Assembly: GCA_951802425.1 (NCBI GenBank)
Contig: OX637800.1
Coordinates: 1,674,001 to 1,738,000, forward strand
Length of the DNA: 64,000 bases
Direction of reading: 5' to 3'
Origin: Clavaria fumosa
Lineage: Eukaryota > Basidiomycota > Agaricomycetes > Agaricales > Clavariaceae
Below are positions 47,822-59,100 of this stretch, one piece after another. The translations under genes were made by a program, and so were the position numbers. The notes under the pieces were generated by a model that searched no databases, was not told the DNA's origin, and worked only from the letters and a program-made list of their open reading frames with translations. The first letter of the stretch is position 1; every line of letters starts with the position of its first letter.

Positions 47822-50800
47822 TTAAGGCTGGGCATCCCGACCAGCTAGCTTGGCCTTGTCAGGGTGAGCAAGGAAGAAGTCCCAGAGAAGCAGTGCCACA
47901 TTGGTGAGGTTCCGTCGTGGCTCCCAAGTGTTCTCCTCTACAGGGTATCCCAACCACTTCACCAGGTATCTCACTCCACGCCCCACCTTCTTAACATCAA
48001 GGATTGCCTCCACATCATACTCCAGGTGGTCATCATCAATCGTAGGGGGCGGAGGGGGAGGCAGGTTCTGAGAAGGGAAGGAAGGGGGGTGGTATGGTGT
48101 CAACAGCAACTCATTGAAGACCCAATGGATGCGCCAGGCCCGAGGGAGCTTGAGGCAATACCCAGCAGGTCCCACCTTCTCCTCAACTGCAAAGGGGCCT
48201 GCTCTCTTGTTGTCAAGCTTTTTACAGGGCCGGTCCATCTTCAAGTTTCTAGTATCCAGCCAGACCAGATCTCCCTCAGAGTACTCCCGACTTGGGCGTT
48301 TCCCCTTATCGTAGCTCTTCTTCATCGCTGCCACTGCTTTCTCCATTGCCTCCTTGGCTGCTCTTCGGGACTCCGTGAGCTTAGCCATCCACTCGTCCGC
48401 CGCCGGGTTCACCTCAGAAGGTGGCCGGAGCCCCCCATTCCATGGGTGTTGTCCATAATCGAGGAAGAAAGGTGTCTGTCCTGTCGCTGAGTGCTCACGA
48501 TTATTAAGAGCAAACTCCGCAGTGGACAACCATTCAGCCCAGTCATCCTGGAGATGGTCCATGTAAGCCCGGAGATAGATCTCCATCTCCTGGTTCGCCT
48601 GTTCCGTCTGTCCATCAGTCTGCGGATGAAAGGCAGTACTTGGATTTGCCTTTACCCGGATCATGGAGTAGAACTCCTTCATGAAGCGGGACACGAACTG
48701 GGACCCCCGGTCACTCACAACCTTGTGAGGGACTCCATGGTCACGAAACACTCGATCCCGGAGGAGACGCGCCGCTCCAAGTCCTGTGAGGTCGAGCCCG
48801 ATCGCTTCGAGCAGTGTCCGATTCGTGAATTTGTCGACAATAGCAAGGATGGCATTATGTCCACGGGAGAGGGGGAGGGGACCGACTATGTCCCATGAGA
48901 TCACCGACCAGGGACCATCGGGCACCAGATGGGGGTGCAGTGGGGCAGCACGCTTGGTACAGTCAGGCTTCGTCTGCTGGCATGTCTCACACCCCTGGGC
49001 ATACCGATCCACATCTTTTACCATGTCCGGCCACCAATAACCCTTCACTAGTGCTGCTCTCAACTTCCGGGGCCCAGGGTGTCCAGCAGCGGGGAGGTCA
49101 TGCTCAAACTCGAGAACGGCCTCACGAGCTCCTAGGGGGACCCAAGTGACTATCCCCTTTCGCCAGAGTCCAGCACGATCTCGTGTCCACTCATCATCAA
49201 GCTCCTCCGGCTTCTGTATGTGTACTGCGCTATTTTTCTGGAGTAGCGTCTCCATTTCCGATGTGAATGACACACGGACTTCTGTTTCCGGGAAAACCTG
49301 CACTGGTGCATCCTCCTCCACCATCTCTCCATAGTCCGGTCTCCGGGAGAGTGCATCTGCCTTTGTATTTGACTTGCCAGTGCGATACTTTATCTCAAAG
49401 TCAAAGCACTGGAGCTCTCCAACCCAACGAACCTGCCTCGGCTTCAACTTCTGGGGCTTCCGGAAGTACTGGAGGTTTGCATGGTCTGTCCAGATCTCGA
49501 TCGTCTCCTCTGCTCCAATGAGGTATGCTCGCCACTCGCGAAGTGCCCGAATCACAGCCAAGAACTCCTTGTCATACACATCGTAGTTCTTCTCAGCTGC
49601 AGTGAGGGCCTTGGAGATATAGTCAACAACTCTCCAGGTTCCATCTGTCTGCTGCTGCGAGAGCACTCCACCAGTTGCCAGGTTGCTTGCATCTGTCTCT
49701 ACCTTCCATCTCCCTTTGTCCTGAGGCAGAGCCAAGACCGGGGCCGATACAAGTGCCTGGCAGAGATCTCGGAAGGCTGCTTCCTCCTCCTCCTCCCATT
49801 TCCACGGAACATTCCCAGTCAGCTGGAAGAGTGGCTTTGCCCGGGCAGAAAGATTCGGGATGTGCCGGCGGAGGTAGTTCAGCATCCCATTGAACCTCTG
49901 GACATCCTTCACATTCTTAGGATGTGGCCAATCTCGGACTGCCGCACCCTTGGCCGGATCATGCTCTAGTCTGTTGTGGGAGATCTTCATCCCCAGGAAG
50001 ATGATCTCACTCTTCTCAAACTCGCATTTACTGAGTTTGAGACACAACCCATTCTCTCCAAACTTCCTCAAGACCCGATCCATCCAGTACCGGTGTGTAG
50101 CCAAGTCCTCTGCAAACACAATGACATCATCCACATAGGCCCTCACATGTCCTCCTGCAATCTCCTCCCTCAACACATGATTCATGAAGTGTTGGAAGGT
50201 GGCAGGGGCATTCTGCAGTCCAAACCACATGACAGCTGGTTCGAAGAGTCCATGGGGTGTCAGGAAGGCGCAGCGGTGCTGGTGCTCGGGCCAGACCTGC
50301 ATAGATGGGAAACCTCCCTTTGCATCAATCTTAGAGTAGATCGACGCTCCTTTAAGCACATCCACTGTGTCTCGGATGTGGGGGAGGGGGTACTTGTCCT
50401 TGATCAGGTGTGCATTCAGCCTCGAGTAGTCAATGATTGGCCGCAGTTTGTCCTTCTCATGTTTGAAGAAGAAGGGGCTGGCATACAGGGATTTCGAGGG
50501 CCAGATTCGTCCAGAAGCAAGCTGCTCATCCACCCAACGGTTCATCTCCACCATCTCCTGCCGTGTCAAAGAATACAGCTTGGAGGAGAGGTGCTCAGGG
50601 TCCTTTTTGAACTCAATCTTAATATCGAAGTCTGGTCGGGAGTGGGGAAGTTCATCCCACTTTGCTTCACTAAACACCAAAGGGTAGTGGCTGGGCCAAT
50701 CGGGGGTAGGGCCAGAGTTGGGAAAACGGGTGTCCAGAATACTCGTGGATGCGAGGGTACTTGTTTTCAGGGGTGCAGGGGCTCGAGGGGATGGGGAACA

Positions 50801-51277
50801 CTGTGGGGGGCAGCGGGTAAGGCTCAGCTCTGCCTTCTGCCAGTTGATATCCGGGTTATGCTGCTTGAGCCAGTCATGCCCAAGGATGACCTTGTGGGAC
50901 TGGGTTTTTCCCAGCAGAAAGTGGATCTGCTCCTGGTGGTCACCAACTCTCACCAGCACCTCTATCCCATACCGGACCTTTCCATTCCTGTTCTGTGTCC
51001 CATCCACATTATACATGGTGATTGGGTTCAGCAGGAGAGATGGCTCCAGTCCCACTCCTTTCGCCCACTCCAAATCCATGAAGCAGTTGGTGCACCCTGA
51101 GTCGACAAGGGCCTTCATTGTGGTCCCTTTGCCAGTGCTGAAAGCCTCCAAGTGCACCTGGATGGCTAGCTCTCGTGGCAAATGTTTCCGCACTTCTGGC
51201 CGCACTCTGGTTAGGCACTCTGCCAGTCTCACTTCCTCCTTCACCTCAGCCCCAATTCGGGTATGTCTCTGCTGCAA
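47822..51277 (-). CDS. Protease-RT-RNase H-integrase-chromodomain polyprotein of copy 2C
   Basis: Uninterrupted 1151-codon frame. Retropepsin ALVDSGCTNCFMDLEWAK (about residues 50-70); RT from PSKSLYASPFFFKHEKDKLR through IDYSRLNAHL to the active site RAYVDDVIVFAEDL (about 385); RNase H VETDASNLATGGVL and VYDKEFLAVIRALREWRAYL; integrase HHCC HDLPAAGHPGPRKLRAALVK with CETCQQTKPDC (about 735-790), core SWDIVGPLP, VSDRGSQF and HPQTDGQTEQANQ. The C-terminal chromodomain is YDVEAILDVKKVGRGVRYLV then KWLGYPVEENTWEPRR (about 1085-1130), which in chromoviruses targets integration to marked chromatin. All catalytic residues are present. It is in frame with the gag C-terminal part, separated by a TGA at 51287-51289, so the first Met is only the first available one. 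Confidence 0.92.
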   Translation of the reverse strand: MQQRHTRIGAEVKEEVRLAECLTRVRPEVRKHLPRELAIQVHLEAFSTGKGTTMKALVDSGCTNCFMDLEWAKGVGLEPSLLLNPITMYNVDGTQNRNGKVRYGIEVLVRVGDHQEQIHFLLGKTQSHKVILGHDWLKQHNPDINWQKAELSLTRCPPQCSPSPRAPAPLKTSTLASTSILDTRFPNSGPTPDWPSHYPLVFSEAKWDELPHSRPDFDIKIEFKKDPEHLSSKLYSLTRQEMVEMNRWVDEQLASGRIWPSKSLYASPFFFKHEKDKLRPIIDYSRLNAHLIKDKYPLPHIRDTVDVLKGASIYSKIDAKGGFPSMQVWPEHQHRCAFLTPHGLFEPAVMWFGLQNAPATFQHFMNHVLREEIAGGHVRAYVDDVIVFAEDLATHRYWMDRVLRKFGENGLCLKLSKCEFEKSEIIFLGMKISHNRLEHDPAKGAAVRDWPHPKNVKDVQRFNGMLNYLRRHIPNLSARAKPLFQLTGNVPWKWEEEEEAAFRDLCQALVSAPVLALPQDKGRWKVETDASNLATGGVLSQQQTDGTWRVVDYISKALTAAEKNYDVYDKEFLAVIRALREWRAYLIGAEETIEIWTDHANLQYFRKPQKLKPRQVRWVGELQCFDFEIKYRTGKSNTKADALSRRPDYGEMVEEDAPVQVFPETEVRVSFTSEMETLLQKNSAVHIQKPEELDDEWTRDRAGLWRKGIVTWVPLGAREAVLEFEHDLPAAGHPGPRKLRAALVKGYWWPDMVKDVDRYAQGCETCQQTKPDCTKRAAPLHPHLVPDGPWSVISWDIVGPLPLSRGHNAILAIVDKFTNRTLLEAIGLDLTGLGAARLLRDRVFRDHGVPHKVVSDRGSQFVSRFMKEFYSMIRVKANPSTAFHPQTDGQTEQANQEMEIYLRAYMDHLQDDWAEWLSTAEFALNNREHSATGQTPFFLDYGQHPWNGGLRPPSEVNPAADEWMAKLTESRRAAKEAMEKAVAAMKKSYDKGKRPSREYSEGDLVWLDTRNLKMDRPCKKLDNKRAGPFAVEEKVGPAGYCLKLPRAWRIHWVFNELLLTPYHPPSFPSQNLPPPPPPTIDDDHLEYDVEAILDVKKVGRGVRYLVKWLGYPVEENTWEPRRNLTNVALLLWDFFLAHPDKAKLAGRDAQP

Positions 51278-51286
51278 GATAGTATA

Positions 51287-52280
51287 TCAGGGTATACTTG
51301 CAGCAGGCACAGGGACGGAAAGGGGGCTGGCACACTTCTTCTCCCCAGTGGGAGTCCTCCTCTCTCTCTCACACAGCTCTATGCAGGCTCGGAGCCATGC
51401 AATCTCTTTCTCATATCCCTCCGCCATTTGGGGGGCACATGGTGCTGCCCGGGTTTGGGCCCTTGGGACCTGCAGACGCATATCAGGCAGGGGGCAGAAA
51501 TGGACAGCATGGCCAGTCTGGTGGCATTGGAAACAACATCTCTCATCAGCAGGGGCCCATCCTCGGGCCATGGCCACATCTGGAGTACACAGCAGAGGGG
51601 TCACAAGAGGTTGCGAAACGGTCACGGCAGGTCGCGGTAGGGTCGCGGTGGGTCGCGCGGGGGTCACAGTGGGTCACAGTGTCCGTTCTGTGAGTATCCC
51701 ATCCAGTCACCTTTGCTGGGCATCAAGCCTCTCAGCCAGCACCTTCCATTCTCCATATGTCTCTGGCATTGGGGAGACACCATAGATTCTCTCCACCAAC
51801 CTCCTACCTCCTACTCAGGTTCAACTCCAGCCAATGGACTAGGATTCCTGAGTCCTTCTCTGCACTCAACTTCGCCTGTCGGAACAGTGTCTCGAATTTC
51901 ACGAAGAACTCTGGTGCTGTCATGGCACCCTGTTTCAGCCCTGCAATATCGGCAAGGGCAGTCACACGGTCATTTGGGTCATCGAATGCGCACTTCATCT
52001 CCTCCACAAACTCTGCCCAGGTTCCGGCCTTGCCACTACCCAGGATCTCTTCCGCCTTCATATTCGCCCACTCTGCAGCGAATCCTTCTCCAGTAATTTT
52101 GCTCAGAGCAAAAAGGACCTTCACCAGGTCCACAGCATAGACAGTCGGGTTCGCCATAAACAGGAGGCAAAGGGATCGGAGGAACGTACGGAAGTTCCTT
52201 TTCTGCCCATCAAAGGGGGCAACAGATAGGTCAAGCCTCATAGGTTGGGCTACAGGCGGGGTGACATGGTCTGCCATCAC
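51287..52280 (-). pseudogene. gag of copy 2C, frameshifted
   Basis: The N-terminal part MMADHVTPPVAQPMRLDLSV to WLELNLSRR (52280-51804) ends because a 7-bp tandem duplication (CTCCTAC twice, 51801-51814) shifts the frame. The continuation (VSPMPETYGEWKVLAERLDA) meets TGA at 51707 and 51674, then a zinc-knuckle region CCFQCHQTGHAVHFCPLP and a TGA at 51287. Copy 2A keeps the unshifted reading through LSRRLVGKVYGVSLMPETY. The TGA codons sit where Arg would fit. Confidence 0.85.
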
Positions 52281-52850
52281 AGGCCCTGGATGCTGTAAAT
52301 AAAGTTCCAGGCCTTGGGCACTCAGGATTTCTTCGATCTCTTAACAGTCCTGTCCTCTTAGGCTGCTCTTCTGTGTACTTATGTACCTATAGAACTCTTA
52401 TTCTATGAAACTTTTGTTAACGTGGGGCCCAAATGGTGTCCCAGGTGGTCGCTCCACAACTCCTAATGAGTTGCCCGTGCGCCCTTCTGACACTGGTCAC
52501 AGAGCAAGGGCCCTGTCCACTGGACCAGGAAACTACAGAAAGACTATGTAGGGGCCTTTCCTTGCCCTGTACACTACACGATTCACTGGTATGTAGCTGT
52601 AAAACAAAGTTCCGGGCCTTGGGCACTTGGTATCACTTGGGGAGGGTCACAGTTGACTTCCTCCTGGTCTGGTCACGTGTATCTACACACAGTAAAAATT
52701 TTGTGTGGTTCTGTTACACCCGCAGGCAGGGTAAAGGAGAAGAGGATGATAGGGGCTGAGCTGTGACAACGTGTCACAGTTTGAAATTAAGGGTCCAGGC
52801 TAGCCAGGTTAGGACACAGGGCTAGGGCGGACAGGCAGATCTTAGTATTA
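52281..52850 (-). mobile_element. Leader of copy 2C with self-primer complement
   Basis: Non-coding leader, homologous to 39941-40589. The end next to the LTR carries ATCTTAGTATT on the plus strand (52839-52849), the exact complement of AATACTAAGAT inside the LTR (52896-52906). There is no TGG-type tRNA primer site. Confidence 0.7.
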
Positions 52851-53141
52851 TATCAGACTGGGTCTCACACAACTTAAGCGTAAGGTCATGACGACAATAC
52901 TAAGATAAGGGGAAAAGAGTACAAAAAAGGAAAAGCAAAAGTACTTATAGTGAACGCTTCGGCACTTGCCGGCGTTCCCACGCTCGGACCCTCGGATCAC
53001 GTGATGCGCCCAGGCCCCAGGTCATGTGATCTTACATGATTACATAATCTGACCCAGCCACAGGTCATGTGACCTTCCAACAACCCTCCCCAGTTTCTCC
53101 ACAACTGCACTTTGGGATGGCTTACATAAGCGATCCTAACA
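52851..53141 (-). repeat. 5' LTR of copy 2C
   Basis: 291 bp, same ends as the left LTR; the outer flank TCCAA completes the target duplication. Confidence 0.95.
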
Positions 53142-53146
53142 TCCAA

Positions 53147-53637
53147 CCATTCCCAAACTCAAATCCGAAAAATCTTCTCATCCCCACAACCGAGACATAC
53201 GCCATCTGCCAGTGGATGATGTTGGACTGAGTATGATAGAATCCGTGAGTTGTCAGTTGTGGTTTGGTGGTGAGCTAAGTCTTCAAGCGAACAGGTAGGT
53301 TTGGGTACAATGCCAAAGACAGCAATTAATACCACTCCACCTGATATAAGCATGGTGCTAATGATCATTTAAGGGGAAAACATGTTGCTGAGGAGAAGGC
53401 GGGCGAAGAAGGTGTTCCATAAGAGGGAGACAGTGCCTAGTGGTGCGAAAGGGTGGAGGTGGGAGGTAGCCATTGCAAAGACGCAGCATTGCATTGTGAG
53501 ATTATTGCATTGCACAAAGCCCCGAGCCGAGGTTCACACTGATCTTGTCAAGTCAGCTCATCGCATTTCTTCTGCACTCGTTCTACTGACTATCAGCGCT
53601 AAATTTATGCATCTTCAATCTCGTCTTCAGCCGCATT
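53147..53637. other. Spacer downstream of the hAT remnant
   Basis: No confident gene. A repeat of AAGGTG/GGTGGA type occurs near 53400-53460. It may be the 3' non-coding part of the hAT element. Confidence 0.35.
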
Positions 53638-54345
53638 CTACTCCGCATCCGCTTTTTCAGCATCAAGTATCTCAATAAACTCCTCCAAGAGAACCTCTTC
53701 TACCATGCTGCGAGGTCTGAGAGCGACCGCTTCCAGTCATGTTTAAGCATCTGAAGCTCCTCAAATCGATTTGCACCTAGGTGAGACCGGTGATCAGTGG
53801 CAGTTTGCTTGCCCTCCAAGAATAGGCGTTCACAGGGAACAGACGAGGCTTGGACTGGGAGAATGCCGAGTGCAATTCTTGCGAGGGTGGGATAGGTCTT
53901 CGTATGATTCTTGTGAGTTCATTAGCAATTTAGGTGATCAATATATAAATCAACAACATACCCCCCACCACTCCACAATATTGGTCTGTTGATTGTGTTG
54001 GAGTTGGAGCTGGGGTATCAAGAGAGTGCAGATTTAGGGCATGATATGTGCTCATCTGCATGAGCATAAGGCATGGCTCGGTGAAAGGCATGGATGTGTA
54101 ACATACCGCTTCCTCAACTATAGTTTCGGCCTCCGCATGCCAATTTTTTGCGTTCACATTGCCTGCAGCAATTTCAGCCTTTTGCTCTTCGGGTCTACCC
54201 CAGGCAAGCTTGATGTAGTCAAGCTTGTAATAGGGATGCAGTACTGTAATTGCATGAGCATTTCTGAATCATCCACAGAAAGGGACGAACCCAATGCTAG
54301 ATTATATGCGGGCTTCCCATTGAAGTGGTTGTAGTATTTCCCAAT
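53638..54345 (-). pseudogene. hAT transposase, C-terminal part, cut by copia-1
   Basis: Reading leftwards: GKYYNHFNGKPAYNLA, then VLHPYYKLDYIKLAWGRPEE, NVNAKNWHAEAETIVEEA, an intron with GTATGT donor, NIVEWWG, a 52-nt intron with CTAAT branch, then the hAT dimerisation domain YPTLARIALGILPVQASSVP then CERLFLEGKQTATDHRSHLG and FEELQMLKHDWKRSL. A frame change after DLAAW leads to VEEVLLEEFIEILDAEKADA with stop at 53638. The upstream end coincides with the copia-1 LTR at 54346, so the N-terminal half should lie beyond the right edge of the window. Family: DDE cut-and-paste transposase. Confidence 0.8.
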
Positions 54346-54633
54346 TGAGAGCACCAGGTATGGCAAATCACAACCGACTGGGAGGTGACAGGAGATGCTA
54401 TTCGTACTTTACTGTCCTTATATACATCCTCCGTAGTTATGTGCTTGTGTATGGTGATGCGACAGTGGTCGCGCTACAATGATGTGTACAATCCCTATGC
54501 TACAGTCGTTGCTTATCTAAGCATCTGTTCTACACTATCTCGTATGAACGCAACGTGCTATAAGTTAGTTACAGTTGCTAGTAGTACAAGTTATACATCG
54601 GACGGATCTTCGTAATCCTTGAATACTCCAACA
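54346..54633 (-). repeat. 3' LTR of copia-1
   Basis: 288 bp; on the plus strand TGAGAGCACCAGG to ATACTCCAACA. The inner flank on the minus strand, GAAGGGGGTA, is the polypurine tract. The left flank CCAAT (54341-54345) is the expected target duplication. Confidence 0.75.
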
Positions 54634-54641
54634 TACCCCCT

Positions 54642-55815
54642 TCAAGGTCCACGAAGTCCGAGTGCGCGTGCGAAATGCTTCGCCTTCAAGCTCGGTAACG
54701 CCTTCATCAGTGTATCGGCTACCATGTCATCTGTGGGGCAATAGATGAGTCTGATCTTGCCTTCTTGCACAGTGTAACATATGAAGTGGTAGCGAAGGTC
54801 GATATGCTTGGTTCGCGCATGGAACGAGCCGTCTGCATCGCTCGCGAGCGTGATTGCTGGGAGTGAGTCGCTCCAGATTGTTATCGGCTTGTTGAGTGGT
54901 CGGAATACCTCGCCGATGAACTGTCGAAGCCAGAGCGCCTCCTTCGCTGCGTGCGTCGCCGCTACGTACTCTGCTTCCGCCGTCGAAAGCATCACTAATT
55001 CTTGTTTCTTCGAGAGCCAGGATACCGCGCCGCCATCGATAAGGAACACATGACCAGAAATTGCGTGGCGGTGGCCTTGTGTGGCGCCATCTGCGTCGGT
55101 AAAACCCTCTAATCCTTTTCTCTCACCTCCGTAGGTTAGTTCCCAGTTCTTCATCCCTATAAGATACCTGAATATTCTCTTCACAGCTTCCCAATGCACT
55201 TGGCCAGGGTTGTCGACGAACCGGGCCAGCAGGGCAACGGGAAACGCGATGTCCGGTCGGGTCGCCACAGCGCAGTACATTAGCGATCCGACGGCTTCGC
55301 GGTAGGGTACGTTCTTCATTTCTGCTTTCTCTTTGATGTTTTGCGGGCACTGATCCTTTGTGTACCTCGCAGTGGGGTCCATCGGTATGGACAGCGGTTT
55401 ATCGTCTTCAAAATTGTACTTGCGCAGGATTGATTCGATGTATGCCATCTGCGACAGCGCGATCGTCCCTGCTTCGTAGTCCCTCGTTATCTTTATTCCT
55501 AGCAGCCATTTCGCAGGCCCCAGGTCTTTCAAGGTGAATCTCCGCCCCATTTCGGCCTTATAATGTTCAATTAACGCCTTTGAGTTTCCTGCGATGGTGC
55601 AGTCGTCGACGTGAACGGCCAGGACCAGCATGCTGTCCCCTCTATGCAGATAGAAGACTGCGGGGTCGCTCGCGCATCGGGTGAGTCCTATTTCCTTCAT
55701 CATCTCGTTCATGGTTTGATACCAACGTCGTCCGGCTTGCTTTAGGCTGTATATCGTCTTCCTCAGTCGTACGCAGTACTTGGTCAGGTCTGCTTCCTCA
55801 AATTCCTCAGGTAGC
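54642..55815 (-). pseudogene. RT C-terminal part and RNase H of copia-1
   Basis: Joins across copia-2 to 60840. KTIYSLKQAGRRWYQTM, active site VLAVHVDDCTIAGNS, LGIKITRDYEAGTIALSQMA, RNase H EGFTDADGATQGHRHAISGH, LSTAEAEYVAATHAAKEALW, IWSDSLPAITLASD, RTKHIDLRYHFI. It ends LGLRGP at 54642. The frame itself is open to the insertion point. Confidence 0.88.
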
Positions 55816-56183
55816 TGTTAAGGGGATGTCTGACGAGCCTAGATGGCTAATACGAAGACCAAGAGGCCTAGAGGGCTGATACACAGGGGTATGAACTCCA
55901 GGAGAGGTTTCATGACATACTGTTTTATTTATGTCTCATACTTATGTTTCACAACATTACTATAGTTACCACAGGCTGGTATAAGCCTTAGTATAGTCGT
56001 CCACACTCCTTAGCTTCGTCCAGAACTAAGGAGTGAGTACTTACTGTTCTGCTCTTCATTACTTTACTGATAGAGTTGCTAGTCTTACTCTATTCAGGTA
56101 TTTATTGAATATAACTTGTAGCTTCGTCCAGAACTAAGGATCTTACTCTATTCAGACTAATATCTACTCTATTGCTGCTAATA
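55816..56183 (+). repeat. 5' LTR of copia-2
   Basis: TGTTAAGGGGATGTCTGACG to ATTGCTGCTAATA. The segment AGCTTCGTCCAGAACTAAGG occurs twice inside, about 120 bp apart. Confidence 0.95.
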
Positions 56184-56197
56184 GATTATGAGACCCG
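56184..56197 (+). promoter_or_regulatory. Primer-binding site of copia-2
   Basis: GATTATGAGACCCG begins at the first base after the LTR. Its complement CGGGTCTCATAATC matches the anticodon arm of a tRNA-Met (CAT in the loop). The same 14 bases follow the copia-1 LTR. The proposed start codon of the ORF (56188) lies inside this site. Confidence 0.7.
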
Positions 56198-59100
56198 GCG
56201 CCTTAACCGACTCTGCCCTCCCCGGTTCGAATTCCATCTCTATTCCCAAGTTAGCCAATGATGGCTCCAATTGGGTTGACTACAAGACCAAGGTCTTGAT
56301 TGCAATGGGATCCCGAGGTCTGATGGGCCATGTCGAAGGCAGGGTGAATAGGCCGAACCCATATGCTGTTGTGGATGGCATAGTAGTCTCTGGAGATGGC
56401 AAGACACCTGCCACAGAAGACCAAATCGAAGCTAGGGAGAAACGGATTGAGGAATTCGACATGAAGGAGTACCTGGCTCGTCATATCATCATCAATTCTG
56501 TTTCCCTCAGCCTTGCTCAGAGCATAGGACGACTCACCTCTGCAAAGGACATGTGGGAAGCTGTTGCCAATGAGTGTGAAGGGAAGACTCTTCTCTATCA
56601 GGTCAATATGCGACGACAGCTTCAGGAAATGAAGTGCTCAGAGGGTGAGGACATCAAAACCCACCTTTCTGAGATGTGGAGGCGTCGTGAGGGACTAGCA
56701 GGCATGGGAGCAGCGATTAAAGACAAGGATTTCACCGCTATGATGGTTGGATCACTTCCAGAATCGTTTCGACCACTCCTTTCATCCCTCATGGTCATGG
56801 CAAAGGCTACCAAGACGAATCTAGACCCCAATGACCTCAAACAATACCTTCTTGAGGAGTATGAACACCGCATCATTCGTCAGCAAGCTGCCAAGGGTGA
56901 CAGTGCATTATTCTCAAAGCCTCAGAGAGGACAGAAGGGGAAATGGAAGCCCAAATCGATTTCCAAGTCAAATGTCGAATGCTGGAACTGCCATAAGATA
57001 GGACATACAAAGGAGGACTGTTGGCGACCTGGAGGAGGTGCTGAAGGTCAGGGACCTCACCAGAACAAAGGATCGAAGGGTTCTAGGCAGGGACCATCAG
57101 CAAACATTGCCGATTCGATCCCAGACTCCTCAGACAAGGAGTTTGCATTCACAGTAACCTGCACATCAACATTTGAAGATGTAGCAACTGCACTACACAC
57201 AGTCCCAGCGATTCGACGAGGTGCAATCATCGATTCTGGAGCCTCCAGCCACTTCTGTGCAGACAGAAACAAGTTCAGTTCCTTCAGACCAATCTCCCAG
57301 GCAATAAATGCAGCAGATGGACGCACTTTCCAAGCTCTTGGGATAGGAAACGTTGCTATTGAGCTACCCAATGGTTCAAAAATTACCAAAGTCACTCTCC
57401 GTGATGTCCTCTATGCTCCTGACGTTGCCTTCACTCTAATTTCGATGAGCCGCATCGTCAAAGCTGGATTTGCAGTTCAGTTTAAAGGCCCATGGTGCGA
57501 AATCTCGACAACCTCACCTATTTGCCAAGTCATTGCCAGGATCCCTGAAGTGAACGGGTTGTACAAGCTCACAGGGACCTCTTCTGCTGGTGCTACTGCG
57601 AATATTGCAACTGTGAAGATGTCTGTTGATGAATTGCATAGGAAAATGGGTCATATCTCACCAAAGGCTGTGGAGACGATGGTAAAGGATGGAAATGTTG
57701 AGGGAATTGAGCTGGAGAAAGGTTCAGCAACTCCCTTCTGTGTCGCATGCACAAAGGCAAAGCTCACCAAAGCACCAATCCCAAAGACAAGGTCAAACGA
57801 GCGAATAGTGACTGGACTGGGTGATCGCATCCATTCTGACATCTGGGGGCCTGCGCAGGTGCAAGCATTGACAGGAGAGAGCTATTTTGTGACGTTTACA
57901 GATGAGGCAAAGGCATGGAGCGAGGTTGAAGCACTAAAGACAAAGGATCAGACCTTCCAGGCATACAAGAATTTCGAGGCCTGGCTGGAGACGCAGTTTG
58001 GGGTGTCTGTGAAAGAGTTTCACTGTGATGGAGGTGGAGAATTCATTAATGGACCTTTCAACACTCACCTGAAGGCGAAGGGAACCAAGAGGACGATCAC
58101 CATCCATGATACACCTCAGCAGAACGGCATTTCTGAACGCCTGAACCGCACTATCCTTGAACATGCTCGTGCTATGCTCATAGCGGCTGAATTACCTCGA
58201 TTCCTGTGGGTAGAAGCTGTCTACCATGCTATATGGTTGAAGAACCGATCTCCTACTCGTGCTCTTGGTGGTAGGACTCCATTTGAAGTGATGGGCTTTG
58301 GAAAGCCTAACCTAGCGAACCTCCACGAATGGGGCTGCAATATATGGGTCAGGATTGAAGCAGGGAAGCTTGATGCGAAGGCAGTTAAGCTCAGGTTTGT
58401 TGGATATGATGCTGAGAGGAAGGGATTTCGAGTGTATTGGCCAGAGAAGCGAAGAGTGTCTGTTGAGAGGAATGTCAGGTTTGAGCCAGTTGAATTGACG
58501 ACCACAGAAGTGATTTGGGACAAGGGGGAGCGAAAGGAGGTGACTTGGGATGAGGGGGAGCAGCAGAGACTCACCATTCCAGCTTTTCCAACCGTTCCAA
58601 CCGCTCCTTCCACACTTCCAGATATTCCCTCTGCAGATATCATCCCAAGCACACCTGGCGAGGCAAGACACGCTGAAGACGAACCTCAGGAACCCACTAT
58701 TCCAAATAATACTCAACCTACACCTACCCGACCACCTGATGGCCTCGACCCAATAGTCCCTGGGACAGGACGCGGCCTGAGACCTAGGAAGGCTCCTGGA
58801 GACTATGCAAGGATGAATTCTGGTATGTCAGCATATATGGTGACAAAGACTGAACCAGAATTCGCACTTGCTCTGGGTAGCAATGATGATCCAAAGACAG
58901 TTGAAGAAGCCCTTGCTGGAGGAGAGTCTGAACAGTGGACTCAGGCGATGAAGACAGAGATTGAGCAATTAGAGCGGTTGAAGACATGGGAGCTGGTCCA
59001 TGCACCCCCTGATGCCAATATTATCAATTCAGGTTTCGTCTTAACTCGGAAACGCGATGCATCTGGTCAAGTCTCATCCTACAAGGCAAGATTCGTTGGG

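Larger units (their letters stand above)
47520..53141 (-). mobile_element. Ty3/gypsy family 2 chromovirus, copy 2C, full length
   Basis: 5622 bp with two 291-bp LTRs and a perfect 5-bp target duplication TCCAA (47515-47519 and 53142-53146). Gag and pol are on the minus strand. LTRs differ at about six positions, all seen as CG against CA or TG. It is young, but gag is broken. Confidence 0.95.

Noticed and set aside
49976..51785. Long plus-strand frames (374 and 355 codons) opposite copy 2C pol
   Set aside because: Considered as a possible antisense gene like that of copy 1B, but they lie directly across conserved RT and protease coding sequence, lack splice structure and contain no domain; shadows.
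53382..53678. 98-codon plus-strand frame as a small gene
   Set aside because: Overlaps the hAT C-terminal coding region on the other strand and has no recognisable feature.
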